Below are positions 44,839 to 53,321 of a stretch of DNA of 64,000 nt, one piece after another. How positions within the stretch are numbered: position 1 is the first letter of the stretch; each line of letters begins with the position of its first letter. Source of the stretch: Flavobacterium sp. LMO8 (GTDB taxonomy: Bacteria > Bacteroidota > Bacteroidia > Flavobacteriales > Flavobacteriaceae). The notes under the pieces are model-generated. The model saw only the letters and a program-made list of their open reading frames with translations, searched no databases and was not told where the DNA came from. Made by a program: the position numbers and the translations under genes. The DNA lies in NCBI RefSeq assembly GCF_009495755.1, contig NZ_WIBJ01000027.1, forward strand, positions 178,963-242,962. Direction: 5' to 3'.

Positions 44839-45562
44839 AGTTTTTTACTTTTCCAATCAAATGTTTAACAACTGTTTCGGCAGCGTGTAATCCAAAAAGC
44901 GCTGGCATCCAACTGTTAGTTCCATAAAAAGACTTTTTGAAATTAGATCCATCCGTCATTTTTACACTATCGTAATCGGGTCTTTCAAAAGAGTAAACTA
45001 CTTTAACACCACTCGAAATTCCTTCTAATTTTAATCGTTTTCTCACTTGTTTCGCTAAAGGACAATAATCTGTTTTGCTGATATCTTTCACACGAACTTT
45101 TTCGGCTTCAAACTTACCACCTGCTCCCATGTTGCTGATGACTTTTACCTTTTTGCGTTTACAAGCTATAATTAAATTGATTTTTGGTGTTAAACTATCG
45201 ATGCAATCTAAAACATAGTCAAATTCAGATGACACCAATTCATAAGCGCGCTCTGGAGACAAAAATTCTTCAATACGGGTTAATTTCAATTCTGGATTAA
45301 TGTCCATCAAACGATCACCTACAATTTTTACTTTTGGTTCACCTACAGTGCTATGTAAAGCAGGTAATTGACGATTAATATTGGTAATATCAACCACATC
45401 GCCATCTACAATGGTCATCTTCCCTACTCCTGCACGAGCTAAAAATTCGGCAGCAAAACTTCCTACTCCACCCAATCCAACAACCAAAACATTAGCGTTT
45501 TCAAGTTTTTGAATTCCTTCTTCTTTAAATAATAAAACTGCGCGTTCTTTCCACTTTGCCAT
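44837..45562 (-). CDS. tcdA: tRNA threonylcarbamoyladenosine dehydratase
   Basis: 241 aa, ThiF/E1-like. The ATP-binding loop GLGGVGSFAAEFLARAGVG and DGDVVDITNINRQ, and the later YVLDCIDSL, are typical of TcdA (CsdL). The enzyme cyclises t6A37 in tRNA. The -K-rich KRKKVKVISNMGAGGK segment is also conserved. It lies last in a minus-strand run DUF1684-tatD-tcdA with a 32-bp gap to the tatD gene. Confidence 0.92.
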   Translation of the reverse strand: MAKWKERAVLLFKEEGIQKLENANVLVVGLGGVGSFAAEFLARAGVGKMTIVDGDVVDITNINRQLPALHSTVGEPKVKIVGDRLMDINPELKLTRIEEFLSPERAYELVSSEFDYVLDCIDSLTPKINLIIACKRKKVKVISNMGAGGKFEAEKVRVKDISKTDYCPLAKQVRKRLKLEGISSGVKVVYSFERPDYDSVKMTDGSNFKKSFYGTNSWMPALFGLHAAETVVKHLIGKVKN

Positions 45563-45594
45563 AATAGTGTTGAATCGTTAAATTGATTAATTGT

Positions 45595-46242
45595 TTAACT
45601 GAAAATCTTTGAAAAATTATTGAAAATGATAGCTTTCATCTCCTCTATCGAAATTCCTTTTATTAAAGCTGCTTTTTTATACACTTCATAAATGGATTCT
45701 TCAATCGTATCGGTTTCTAATAAAACTTGATTTTCGGGTGCAAAGGTAAATACTTTTTCTAAATCTGGATTACGAAGTAAGTATTTTCCAAACGAAAGAT
45801 AAAAACCATTATTCAAAAGTGATTTCGCCACTTGTTCGTTTTTTGAAAAGCCATGAATAATCATTGGATTTTCTATTTTCATTTCTTTCTTGATAGCAAT
45901 AACTTCATCATAAGCCGCAACACAATGTAAAACAATTGGTTTGTTAGTTTCCTTAACTATTTCTAATTGCTTCTTAAAAACAGAAATTTGTATGTCCATT
46001 GGAATTTCAATACGTTTGTCTAAACCACATTCACCAAGTGCTAAACATTCAGACAATTGTAATTTTTCTTTGATGATTTCTAAATCTGATTCTAAACGAT
46101 TCTCATCGATATACCAAGGATGAATTCCAATAGAGTAATTAGGAATTGAAGCGTCAAATTCCCACGGATATTGATTGACAACTTCAATCACGTCCGAAAG
46201 ATTAGAAAATTTGTGTGTATGTAAATTGATGTATTTAGTCAT
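45595..46242 (-). CDS. TatD family hydrolase
   Basis: 215 aa, a little shorter than usual TatD (about 255). Metal-binding features: N-terminal INLHTHKF, LGECGLDKR, IVLHCVAAYDE, MIIHGFSK and LLETDTIEES. TatD proteins are metal-dependent 3'-5' DNases or related hydrolases. It overlaps the upstream DUF1684 gene by 8 bp, indicating co-expression. Confidence 0.88.
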   Translation of the reverse strand: MTKYINLHTHKFSNLSDVIEVVNQYPWEFDASIPNYSIGIHPWYIDENRLESDLEIIKEKLQLSECLALGECGLDKRIEIPMDIQISVFKKQLEIVKETNKPIVLHCVAAYDEVIAIKKEMKIENPMIIHGFSKNEQVAKSLLNNGFYLSFGKYLLRNPDLEKVFTFAPENQVLLETDTIEESIYEVYKKAALIKGISIEEMKAIIFNNFSKIFS

Positions 46243-46825
46243 GAAATTTCTTTACACCAGCATTAATCTCAATATCCAAATCGTTCTCTAAAGGAACAAT
46301 CGGACACGAATATTCGTAATTATAGGCACAATAAGGATTGTAAGCTTTATTGAAATCGATGGTCCATTTTTTACCTTTTTGAATTTTCATGTCAACATAC
46401 CTTCCACCGATGTAGCTTTCTTTTCCGCAAGTTAAATCAGAAAATGGTAGAAATAAATAATCTTCATAACCCGGTTTTTTCTTCAAATTTATATTTTGAT
46501 ACACATTTAGTTTAAGTGCTTTACCATCAATTTTGAAATGCAATTCACCATATTTTTTGTACAATGGAGTTCTTGAAGTTGTTGTTTTCATGCCAAAAGG
46601 CTTTTCCTTTTTGGTTCTAATAAAAGTTGCTTCAACAATATATTTTTCATTTATCGAAAAGAATTCCAAACCTTTAAATTGCTTTAAATCCTCTTTATTC
46701 AAAGGGCTTTTCAATGAATCTGCATAACTTTTATTCAGTTCGATTTGAAATTTTTCAGCCGAAGACAAGTCTTTTTGAGCAAAAGTAATAGAAGTGCATA
46801 AAAGGAAAAGAATGATTTTTTTCAT
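46235..46825 (-). CDS. DUF1684 domain lipid-free exported protein
   Basis: 196 aa with a signal peptide (about 1-16, ending SITFAQ). The body shows DUF1684 hallmarks: FEFFSINEKY-like start of the domain, LFLPFSDLTCGKESYIGGRY and the C-terminal FNKAYNPYCAYNYEYSCPIVP with Cys that may bind a ligand. Function of the family is unknown. A -7 box at 46841-46848 lies just upstream. First gene of the run with tatD and tcdA. Confidence 0.85.
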   Translation of the reverse strand: MKKIILFLLCTSITFAQKDLSSAEKFQIELNKSYADSLKSPLNKEDLKQFKGLEFFSINEKYIVEATFIRTKKEKPFGMKTTTSRTPLYKKYGELHFKIDGKALKLNVYQNINLKKKPGYEDYLFLPFSDLTCGKESYIGGRYVDMKIQKGKKWTIDFNKAYNPYCAYNYEYSCPIVPLENDLDIEINAGVKKFHD

Positions 46826-46840
46826 TGGAAGTAATTTTTA

Positions 46841-46848
46841 CAAAAATA
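46841..46848 (-). promoter_or_regulatory. -7 box for the DUF1684-tatD-tcdA run
   Basis: Minus strand reads TATTTTTG, exact TAnnTTTG, 16 bp before the ATG at 46825. Confidence 0.55.
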
Positions 46849-46885
46849 TATAATTTCTATAACATTTTAATCGTGTTAGCTTTCG

Positions 46886-46893
46886 TAAATTTG
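46886..46893 (+). promoter_or_regulatory. -7 box for the MFS transporter gene
   Basis: TAAATTTG, exact match, 17 bp before the ATG at 46910; divergent from the DUF1684 promoter. Confidence 0.55.
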
Positions 46894-46909
46894 CAATTCA
46901 ACTTTAGAT

Positions 46910-48142
46910 ATGTTACAGCGCGCTTTCAACAAATATATCGACAATTTCAGAGGATTTTCTCGCGAAATTTGGATACTTACTCTTATCACTTTCATCAATC
47001 GTGCTGGAACAATGGTACTTCCTTTTTTATCTAAATATTTGAAGGAAGATTTGCATTTTTCGTACAGCCAAGTGGGTTGGATTATGGTGAGTTTTGGTTT
47101 AGGATCGATGTTAGGTTCGTGGTTAGGCGGAAAATTATCGGACAAAATTGGCTTCTACAAAATAATGATTTTTAGCTTACTTAGCAGTGGAATCGGATTT
47201 TTTGTATTGCAAACTATAACAAGTTATCATGGGTTGTTGATTGCCATTTTTATTATTATGGTAATTGCTGATATGTTTCGACCGGCCATGTTTGTATCTT
47301 TAGGTGCTTATGCCAAACCAGAAAACAGAACGCGTGCTTTAACTTTAGTACGATTAGCTATTAATTTAGGTTTTGCGGCTGGACCAGCTTTGGGCGGATT
47401 ATTAATTATGAGTTTAGGTTATAAAGGACTTTTTTGGGTTGATGGAGCAAGTTGTATTTTAGCTATTTTAATTTTTTGGTGGAAAGTAAAAGAAAAGAAA
47501 AAATCGAAATTTATAGATAAAACAAATCCAGACGAAGTTTTTACACATTCAGTTTTTAAAGATGGTCCGTTTTGGATTTTTTTGACTATTTGCTTGATTT
47601 CGGGGATTATGTTTTTTCAATTGTTTACGACAATTCCGTTGTATCACAAAGAACAATTTAATTTATCAGAATTTCAAACCGGTTTACTCCTTACTTTTAA
47701 TGGTATTTTAGTTTTCTTTTTAGAAATGCCAATTGTGAGTTATATTGAAAAACACAAAATCAACAAACTAAAAGTTATTAATTTAGGTGGATTATTAATG
47801 GCAATTAGCATCTATTTATTATTGGTAAACAATTGGGTTGGAATTTTAATTGTAATGATGTTATTCATGACGTTTGCCGAAATGTTTGCGTTTCCATTTT
47901 CAAATTCGTTTGCTATGAGCCGTGCACCAAAAGGTCACGAAGGACGTTATATGGCAATTTTTACCATGAGTTACAGTTTAGCTCATATTCTGAGTGCAAA
48001 AATGGGAATGACAATTATTGACAATCAGGGTTATCAATTAAATTGGTTTTTCATGGGAACACTTGGAATAATTAGTGTTTTATTAGGACTTTGGTTAATA
48101 AAATTAGTTCAAAAAGAACCCGCAAGAGAACTTAAAAACTAA
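46910..48142 (+). CDS. MFS transporter, MdtH-like
   Basis: 410 aa with about 12 hydrophobic helices. The loop between helices 2 and 3 reads GGKLSDKIGFYKIM, the MFS motif A pattern. NRAGTMVLPFLSKYL near residues 25-39 is typical of the MdtH/peptide-like branch. Substrate unknown; drug or metabolite efflux is most likely for the family. Monocistronic, with promoter and terminator on both sides. Confidence 0.88.
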   Translation: MLQRAFNKYIDNFRGFSREIWILTLITFINRAGTMVLPFLSKYLKEDLHFSYSQVGWIMVSFGLGSMLGSWLGGKLSDKIGFYKIMIFSLLSSGIGFFVLQTITSYHGLLIAIFIIMVIADMFRPAMFVSLGAYAKPENRTRALTLVRLAINLGFAAGPALGGLLIMSLGYKGLFWVDGASCILAILIFWWKVKEKKKSKFIDKTNPDEVFTHSVFKDGPFWIFLTICLISGIMFFQLFTTIPLYHKEQFNLSEFQTGLLLTFNGILVFFLEMPIVSYIEKHKINKLKVINLGGLLMAISIYLLLVNNWVGILIVMMLFMTFAEMFAFPFSNSFAMSRAPKGHEGRYMAIFTMSYSLAHILSAKMGMTIIDNQGYQLNWFFMGTLGIISVLLGLWLIKLVQKEPARELKN

Positions 48143-48154
48143 AATAAAGTAAAA

Positions 48155-48175
48155 AATCCCGATTGACTCGGGATT
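48155..48175 (+). terminator. Terminator after the MFS gene
   Basis: Arms AATCCCGA (48155-48162) and TCGGGATT (48168-48175), followed by CTTTATTTTT. Confidence 0.75.
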
Positions 48176-48186
48176 CTTTATTTTTA

Positions 48187-48194
48187 TATATTTG
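48187..48194 (+). promoter_or_regulatory. -7 box for the 45-aa gene
   Basis: TATATTTG, exact TAnnTTTG match, 14 bp before the ATG at 48209. Confidence 0.5.
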
Positions 48195-48208
48195 CCAAAA
48201 ATTAAACC

Positions 48209-48346
48209 ATGTATAAATTACTTGCCAAACTTAATAAAGCACTTTTACCTAGTTTTACTAAACAAGGTTTAGATCCTATCAAAGCTAAAAAATGGCAAAA
48301 AGCAATTATTGCTTATCGTTATTGGGTTACTATTAACAGTCTTTAA
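48209..48346 (+). CDS. Small conserved flavobacterial protein, 45 aa
   Basis: MYKLLAKLNKALLPSFTKQG..., then LDPIKAKKWQKAIIAYRYWVTINSL and stop TAA at 48346. It has its own -7 box 14 bp upstream and sits alone after a terminator. I recall very similar proteins of 45-50 residues (pattern LAK.NK..LPS..KQ.LD..KA.K.Q.A...YR..VT..) across Flavobacteriaceae, often misnamed 'SsrA-binding protein'; it is not SmpB, which is about 150 aa. Basic, helical, function unknown. Confidence 0.78.
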   Translation: MYKLLAKLNKALLPSFTKQGLDPIKAKKWQKAIIAYRYWVTINSL

Positions 48347-48388
48347 ATTTAAAAAAAAATTATGTCCTAAAATTGATATAACTTTATA

Positions 48389-49339
48389 TTAATATATAAT
48401 TCTTCGTACAATTTCTTTCACAGGTAAAATAGCCTTTGTATTTTCAATACTTGGTCCAGCTACCCAAACGGTTTTATAGGTTACTTGAGTAGCAGCTTTT
48501 TCAGTAGCTTTCATTCCGATGTAGAAACGAATCATTTTGACCCATTTTTTCATGCTTTTGCTTTTGTTAAGTAGCGTTTCAAGCCAAGTTTGTTTGGTTC
48601 CTACTTTTTGCACATAAGGCGTATTGATTACGGTACAAGGTGTTCCAGAAATACGTTCGGTCATTACGATATCTTTCGCACCATAGTCTACACATGCTTG
48701 CTTATATTCTTGAGAAACCCCAGATTCAATTGAAGCTATAAACGGACTTCCTACAGAAACACCAACGGCTCCAAAACCTAACATCTTATCTAAATCGGTC
48801 TTACTTCCTACTCCACCAGCGGAAATTACTGGTAAAGAAGTATTTTCGTTTAAAGATTTTATTAATTCTTCTGGACTGATATTTCCTCTGTGACCACCAG
48901 CTTGATTGTTAACTGCTACTAATGCATCAGCACCTAAACTTCCTACTTTTTTGGCGAAAGCTAAATCGGTAACATCACAAAAAACCTTAATACCAACTTT
49001 ATGTGCTTCATTAATAGTTTCTTCTGGCGAACCTAACGAAGTCAGAATAAAATCTACTTTTTCTTCACACAAAATACGCAATTGCTCTTTGTATTTTACA
49101 TTAGACTTGTTAACAATCAAATTAAATCCAAAACTTCCTCCTGGAACTTTCGCCTCTTTTAATTCTACAATTGCGGATTTTAATTCCTCTAAAGTTCTAT
49201 AATTCAATGCTGGAATACAACCTGCAACGCCACTTTTCATTCCTTCAATTACCATTTTAGTATTCGACACTAAAAACATAGGAGCTATAATTACTGGATG
49301 TGTAATTTGTATAAGCGAAGTCAACGATTGTTTTTCCAT
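48389..49339 (-). CDS. NAD(P)H-dependent flavin oxidoreductase (nitronate monooxygenase family)
   Basis: 316 aa from the ATG at 49339 (MEKQSLTSLIQITHPVIIAPM), chosen because the -7 box at 49358-49365 covers the longer alternative at 49360. FMN-binding TIM barrel with IIAPMFLVSN, VNNQAGGHRG (active-site His in AGGHRG), ISAGGVGSKTD and GVSVGSPFIAS. Family members oxidise propionate 3-nitronate or act in fatty acid metabolism (FabK-like). True substrate unknown. Confidence 0.88.
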   Translation of the reverse strand: MEKQSLTSLIQITHPVIIAPMFLVSNTKMVIEGMKSGVAGCIPALNYRTLEELKSAIVELKEAKVPGGSFGFNLIVNKSNVKYKEQLRILCEEKVDFILTSLGSPEETINEAHKVGIKVFCDVTDLAFAKKVGSLGADALVAVNNQAGGHRGNISPEELIKSLNENTSLPVISAGGVGSKTDLDKMLGFGAVGVSVGSPFIASIESGVSQEYKQACVDYGAKDIVMTERISGTPCTVINTPYVQKVGTKQTWLETLLNKSKSMKKWVKMIRFYIGMKATEKAATQVTYKTVWVAGPSIENTKAILPVKEIVRRIIY

Positions 49340-49357
49340 TTTATTTGAATTAATGTT

Positions 49358-49365
49358 CAAATATA
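49358..49365 (-). promoter_or_regulatory. -7 box for the flavin oxidoreductase gene
   Basis: Minus strand reads TATATTTG. Its position rules out the ATG at 49360 as start. Confidence 0.55.
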
Positions 49366-49393
49366 AGAAAAAATCAAATACTATGCATGCATA

Positions 49394-50023
49394 TTATTTT
49401 TTCTTTTTCCCTCCAGAAGTTTTTGGAGCTCCTTTTAATTCATATTTACTTGAAGCTGCATGATAAACATAAGTACTGTTTTGTGTTTTAGTTTTCATTA
49501 CGAAACTTCCATCATGGTTTAGCGTAAATTCAAAACCTTCACTTCTATTTTTTTCTACATCGTGAGAAGCGGTTTTGTTTTTATCTAAGAAAATTGTTTC
49601 TTTTATATGAGATGTTTTATGAATGTTTCCTAATAATAACGTTTTTGTTTCTATATCCCACAATTGGTCTTCAGTAACAATACCTGTCTCTTTTTTTAAT
49701 TTTGTATCTACTTTTATTTCCTCTTTCCAATTTACATGATAAAACTTTTTTCCTTGCGTTGTAAAGCTTTTTACTGTAAAATTTGTAGGTTTAAAATCTG
49801 CTTTATCTAACTTTTTTACTTCTAGTGTATCATTTTTATCGTTGTTTTTAACAAAAAGGACAATACGTTTTCCTGATTTTTCAGAAATAATTTCTGCAGT
49901 AATGTGATCAACTTTAGTTAAAACTACATTTTTAGTAGCTGCTGCTTTTGATTTAGTTTTTCCTTTTTGAGCGAATCCAATTGTTGACACTAATATAATT
50001 AGTAGTAAAAATAGTTTTTTCAT
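49394..50023 (-). CDS. Exported hypothetical protein, lysine-rich
   Basis: 209 aa. Signal peptide about 1-18 (ending IGFAQ), then a Lys-rich segment (KGKTKSKAAATK), a beta-rich middle and a C-terminal GGKKKK. I recognise no domain. The body alternates short strands (KKFYHVNWKEEIKVDT) and may be a periplasmic beta-sandwich. Monocistronic, followed by the flavin oxidoreductase gene. Confidence 0.7.
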   Translation of the reverse strand: MKKLFLLLIILVSTIGFAQKGKTKSKAAATKNVVLTKVDHITAEIISEKSGKRIVLFVKNNDKNDTLEVKKLDKADFKPTNFTVKSFTTQGKKFYHVNWKEEIKVDTKLKKETGIVTEDQLWDIETKTLLLGNIHKTSHIKETIFLDKNKTASHDVEKNRSEGFEFTLNHDGSFVMKTKTQNSTYVYHAASSKYELKGAPKTSGGKKKK

Positions 50024-50092
50024 AATAGTTTAGGTTAATAAATTTAAGTTACCAATATACAAAAAAATAGATACGATTGAATTTTATGAAAC

Positions 50093-50126
50093 AAAAAAAC
50101 CGAATCATTGCTGATTCGGTTTTTTT
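50093..50126. terminator. Terminator beside the broken T9SS gene
   Basis: Arms AAAAAAACCGAATCA (50093-50107) and TGATTCGGTTTTTTT (50112-50126). The core ACCGAATCA/TGATTCGGT recurs in the dnaK terminator at 51245-51270. Confidence 0.85.
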
Positions 50127-50128
50127 AT

Positions 50129-51210
50129 TTAATTTTTAATTATCTTTTTTATTAATCTTTTATCTTGATCAAACACCTCTAATAAATATACACCAGATTG
50201 ATAATTTGAAGTAGAAAGATTTCTAATTTGAGAATCTATTTCTCCAGTAGCAAGTACTCTTCCGTTTAAATCATACAATTTATAAGAAAATTTAGCGAGT
50301 GTTTCATCATTATTTTGAATGACAATTGCATCCGAATTTATATCATAATAAACAGAAAATAATTCATTATCAAAATTTGATTGAGACAAAGTAGAATTTA
50401 GTTGAGATATTTTTGAATATACAGAATCGCCTGCGTTTGATGATGACACTCTAAAATAATAGCCATCATAAGTTGATGGAACATTAGTAAGATTTAATGT
50501 ATTTGTAAAAGCTCCTGAAATACCTGGCATGGTACCTCCGTCTGATAAATCAGTCCAATTTGCACCATCAATACTCATCTGCCATCTATACGAACTTGCA
50601 TTTAATGTACTTACTGAAAAAGAAGTCGCTCCATTTACATTAAAAGTTCTGTCTGATGGCTGATCATCTATAATAACATAATCACAAATCAATGACCCCG
50701 CTCCTACTTGACCTTGATTGGTTTGTTGCACTAAAATACTTCCAGATTGACCAGAAAAATTTGTTGACATAATTACATAAAACTTACCACTTGGTGCATT
50801 TGAAACATTAACCAATTCAGTTGTAGAACCTGAGTAACTACAATCTAAAACATTATTAATAATTGATGTATTCCCACTTGGATAACCATAAAGCTCTGAA
50901 GTACAATCTGGTAAATGATCAAATGGTCCCCATAGAATAAAATCAACATCTTGATTGTTATATAATGGTGAGTTATTTCCTTGACTAAGTTGTAAGTCGA
51001 TAGCACCGCTTAATCCTGATTTAAAAATATACCATTTAGGATTTGGCGTAGATCCTAAACAAATAATATTTCCCTCAGATGGAATTCCCCTGTAGTATTA
51101 GAAATTAAACTTCCATTAGCACATACAGGAGTTGCATTAAAACAACTAGTAATTTGCGAACTAATTAATCCTGATATAAATAAAAACGTAAATGTGTAAA
51201 GTTTTTTCAT
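50129..51210 (-). pseudogene. T9SS-sorted secreted protein, broken by a one-base frameshift
   Basis: An ATG at 51210 opens a signal peptide (MKKLYTFTFLFISGLISSQ) and continues ...NATPVCANGSLISNTTG, then runs into a stop. Adding one G to the GGGG run at 51087-51090 (CCCC on the plus strand) restores a single frame of 360 aa: ...TTGGIPSEGNIICLGS.. to the C-terminus. The downstream part has CTSELYGYPSGN, an Ig-like fold (about 215-275, WQMSIDGANWTDLSDGG) and a T9SS sorting domain ending LEVFDQDKRLIKKIIKN. Either a real mutation or a sequencing error in a homopolymer. No enzymatic motif. Confidence 0.82.
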
Positions 51211-51244
51211 ATTTGTAACTATTTCTTACAAAAGAACAAAAAAA

Positions 51245-51270
51245 AAACCGAATCAGAAATGATTCGGTTT
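51245..51270 (-). terminator. Terminator of dnaK
   Basis: Arms AAACCGAATCA (51245-51255) and TGATTCGGTTT (51260-51270), 24 bp after the dnaK stop. Confidence 0.82.
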
Positions 51271-51293
51271 TAAAAATATTTTCGATTTGAAAA

Positions 51294-53177
51294 TTATTTC
51301 ACTTCTTCGAAATCTACATCTTGCGTTTGATCTCCTGAAGCAGCCGCTTGTGGCTCAGCTTGAGAAGCTCCTTGCTCTTGTGATTTATACATTTCTTCTG
51401 TAGCTGTTTTCCAAGCTGCATTTACGTTGTCTAAACCTTTTTGAATAGCTTCTAAATCTTGATTTTCGTGAGCCATTTTCAACTCAGTTAGAGCGTATTC
51501 GATAGCAGTTTTGTGCTCAGCAGTTAATTTATCACCAATTTCTTTTAATTGACTTTCTGTTTGGAAAATCATCGAATCAGCTTCATTAATTTTTTCTACT
51601 CTTTCTTTAGCTAATTTGTCTGCTTCAGCATTCATTTCAGCATCTTTTTTCATTTTTTCAATTTCTTCTGATGTTAATCCTGAAGAAGCTTCAATACGAA
51701 TATCATGTGATTTTCCTGTTCCTTTATCAGTAGCAGAAACTTTGATGATACCATTCGCATCAATATCAAAAGTTACTTCAATTTGAGGAACTCCTCTTGG
51801 TGCTGGTGGAATACCATCTAAATTAAAACGTCCAATTGTTTTATTGTCAGCAGCCATTGGTCTTGCTCCTTGTAAAACATGTAGTTCAACTGTTGGTTGA
51901 TTATCTGCAGCAGTAGAGAAAATCTGTGATTTTTTTGTTGGAATAGTTGTATTTGACTCAATAAGAGTTGTCATAACACCACCCATTGTTTCAATTCCTA
52001 ATGAAAGTGGTGTAACGTCTAATAATAATACGTCTTTTACTTCACCAGTTAAAACTCCACCTTGAATAGCAGCTCCAATTGCTACTACTTCATCAGGATT
52101 TACTCCTTTTGATGGTTTTTTATTGAAGAATTTCTCAACTTGCTCTTGGATAACTGGGATACGAGTTGAACCTCCTACTAAAATAACTTCGTCAATATCA
52201 GAAACTGATAAACCAGCATCTTTTAACGCTTTAGCAACTGGTTCCATAGAACGTTTTACTAAAGTTTCAGCTAATTGTTCGAATTTTGCTCTTGTTAACG
52301 TTTGAACTAAGTGTTTTGGTCCAGAAGCCGTAGCTGTTACGTATGGTAAGTTGATTTCTGTTTGAGCAGAAGCTGATAATTCAATTTTAGCTTTTTCAGC
52401 TGCTTCTTTTAAACGTTGTAATGCCATTGGGTCTTTACGTAAATCAACACCTTCAGCAGCATTGAAATCGTTCGCTAACCAATCGATAATTACTTGGTCA
52501 AAATCATCTCCACCTAAGTGTGTATCTCCGTTTGTAGATAATACTTCGAAAACTCCGTCTCCTAATTCTAAGATAGAAATATCAAAAGTACCTCCACCTA
52601 AATCGTAAACTGCGATTTTTTGGTCTTTACCTTGTTTGTCTAATCCATAAGCTAAAGCTGCTGCTGTAGGCTCATTGATGATACGCATTACTTTTAAACC
52701 TGCAATTTCACCTGCTTCTTTCGTAGCCTGACGTTGCGCATCGTTAAAGTAAGCTGGAACAGTAATAACTGCTTCAGAAACTGAATGACCTAAATAATCT
52801 TCAGCTGTTTTTTTCATTTTTTGAAGTGTCATTGCAGACAATTCTTGTGGTGTATATAAACGACCATCGATATCAACACGAGGTGTATCGTTATCACCTT
52901 TAACCACTTTGTAAGCTACTGTTGAAGCTTCTTTTGCACTTTCAGTATACTTGTTACCCATAAAACGTTTTACCGAAGCAATCGTTTTTGTTGGGTTAGT
53001 TACTGCTTGTCTTTTTGCCGGATCTCCAACTTTAATTTCTCCACCTTCTACAAATGCAATTACAGATGGTGTTGTTCTTTTACCTTCTGCGTTTGCAATT
53101 ACAACAGGTTCTCCACCTTCCATTACAGCCACACATGAGTTGGTTGTTCCTAAGTCGATTCCAATAATTTTGCTCAT
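51294..53177 (-). CDS. dnaK: Chaperone DnaK (Hsp70)
   Basis: 627 aa. [19 protein letters not shown] at the N-terminus, [27 protein letters not shown] and [11 protein letters not shown] mark the ATPase domain; the substrate domain starts after [11 protein letters not shown]; the tail ends Gln/Ala-rich and DVDFEEVK, the acidic end that contacts co-chaperones. It folds and protects proteins with DnaJ and GrpE, neither of which is encoded nearby. A sigma54-like promoter and TGTCA/TGACA repeats lie upstream. Confidence 0.98.
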   Translation of the reverse strand: MSKIIGIDLGTTNSCVAVMEGGEPVVIANAEGKRTTPSVIAFVEGGEIKVGDPAKRQAVTNPTKTIASVKRFMGNKYTESAKEASTVAYKVVKGDNDTPRVDIDGRLYTPQELSAMTLQKMKKTAEDYLGHSVSEAVITVPAYFNDAQRQATKEAGEIAGLKVMRIINEPTAAALAYGLDKQGKDQKIAVYDLGGGTFDISILELGDGVFEVLSTNGDTHLGGDDFDQVIIDWLANDFNAAEGVDLRKDPMALQRLKEAAEKAKIELSASAQTEINLPYVTATASGPKHLVQTLTRAKFEQLAETLVKRSMEPVAKALKDAGLSVSDIDEVILVGGSTRIPVIQEQVEKFFNKKPSKGVNPDEVVAIGAAIQGGVLTGEVKDVLLLDVTPLSLGIETMGGVMTTLIESNTTIPTKKSQIFSTAADNQPTVELHVLQGARPMAADNKTIGRFNLDGIPPAPRGVPQIEVTFDIDANGIIKVSATDKGTGKSHDIRIEASSGLTSEEIEKMKKDAEMNAEADKLAKERVEKINEADSMIFQTESQLKEIGDKLTAEHKTAIEYALTELKMAHENQDLEAIQKGLDNVNAAWKTATEEMYKSQEQGASQAEPQAAASGDQTQDVDFEEVK

Positions 53178-53227
53178 TTTTATACTTGTTAGATTTTAAA
53201 TTTCAATTTTAAACTCGATGACTCTAA

Positions 53228-53243
53228 TTCAATGATTGTGCCA
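53228..53243 (-). promoter_or_regulatory. Sigma54-like promoter of dnaK
   Basis: Minus strand reads TGGCACAATCATTGAA: the -24 element TGGCAC is exact and the -12 element is TTGA instead of TTGC, with the GG-to-GA spacing of 10 bases expected for sigma54. It is about 50 bp before the dnaK ATG. No TAnnTTTG box was noticed in the same interval. Confidence 0.55.
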
Positions 53244-53263
53244 TTACGAAAAAACAGGAAAAT

Positions 53264-53310
53264 TGACAGAAAACAGCTTTTGTCAGGTTTTTAAAACTGA
53301 CAAAATGTCG
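53264..53310. promoter_or_regulatory. TGTCA/TGACA half-site array upstream of dnaK
   Basis: Half-sites TGACA 53264-53268, TGTCA 53281-53285, TGACA 53298-53302 and TGTCG 53306-53310. The first three start exactly 17 bp apart and alternate in orientation. The pair TTTTGTCAG (53278-53286) and CTGACAAAA (53297-53305) is a perfect 9-bp inverted repeat. It lies 20-70 bp upstream of the sigma54-like promoter, where an activator would bind; it could also be the rarD terminator. Confidence 0.5.
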
Positions 53311-53321
53311 TTTTATGGTGA

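Noticed and set aside
50129..50815. Independent 228-aa protein starting at 50815
   Set aside because: The apparent start is a TTG inside a longer frame that continues upstream to 51085; the gene is the 3' part of the frameshifted 50129-51210 frame.
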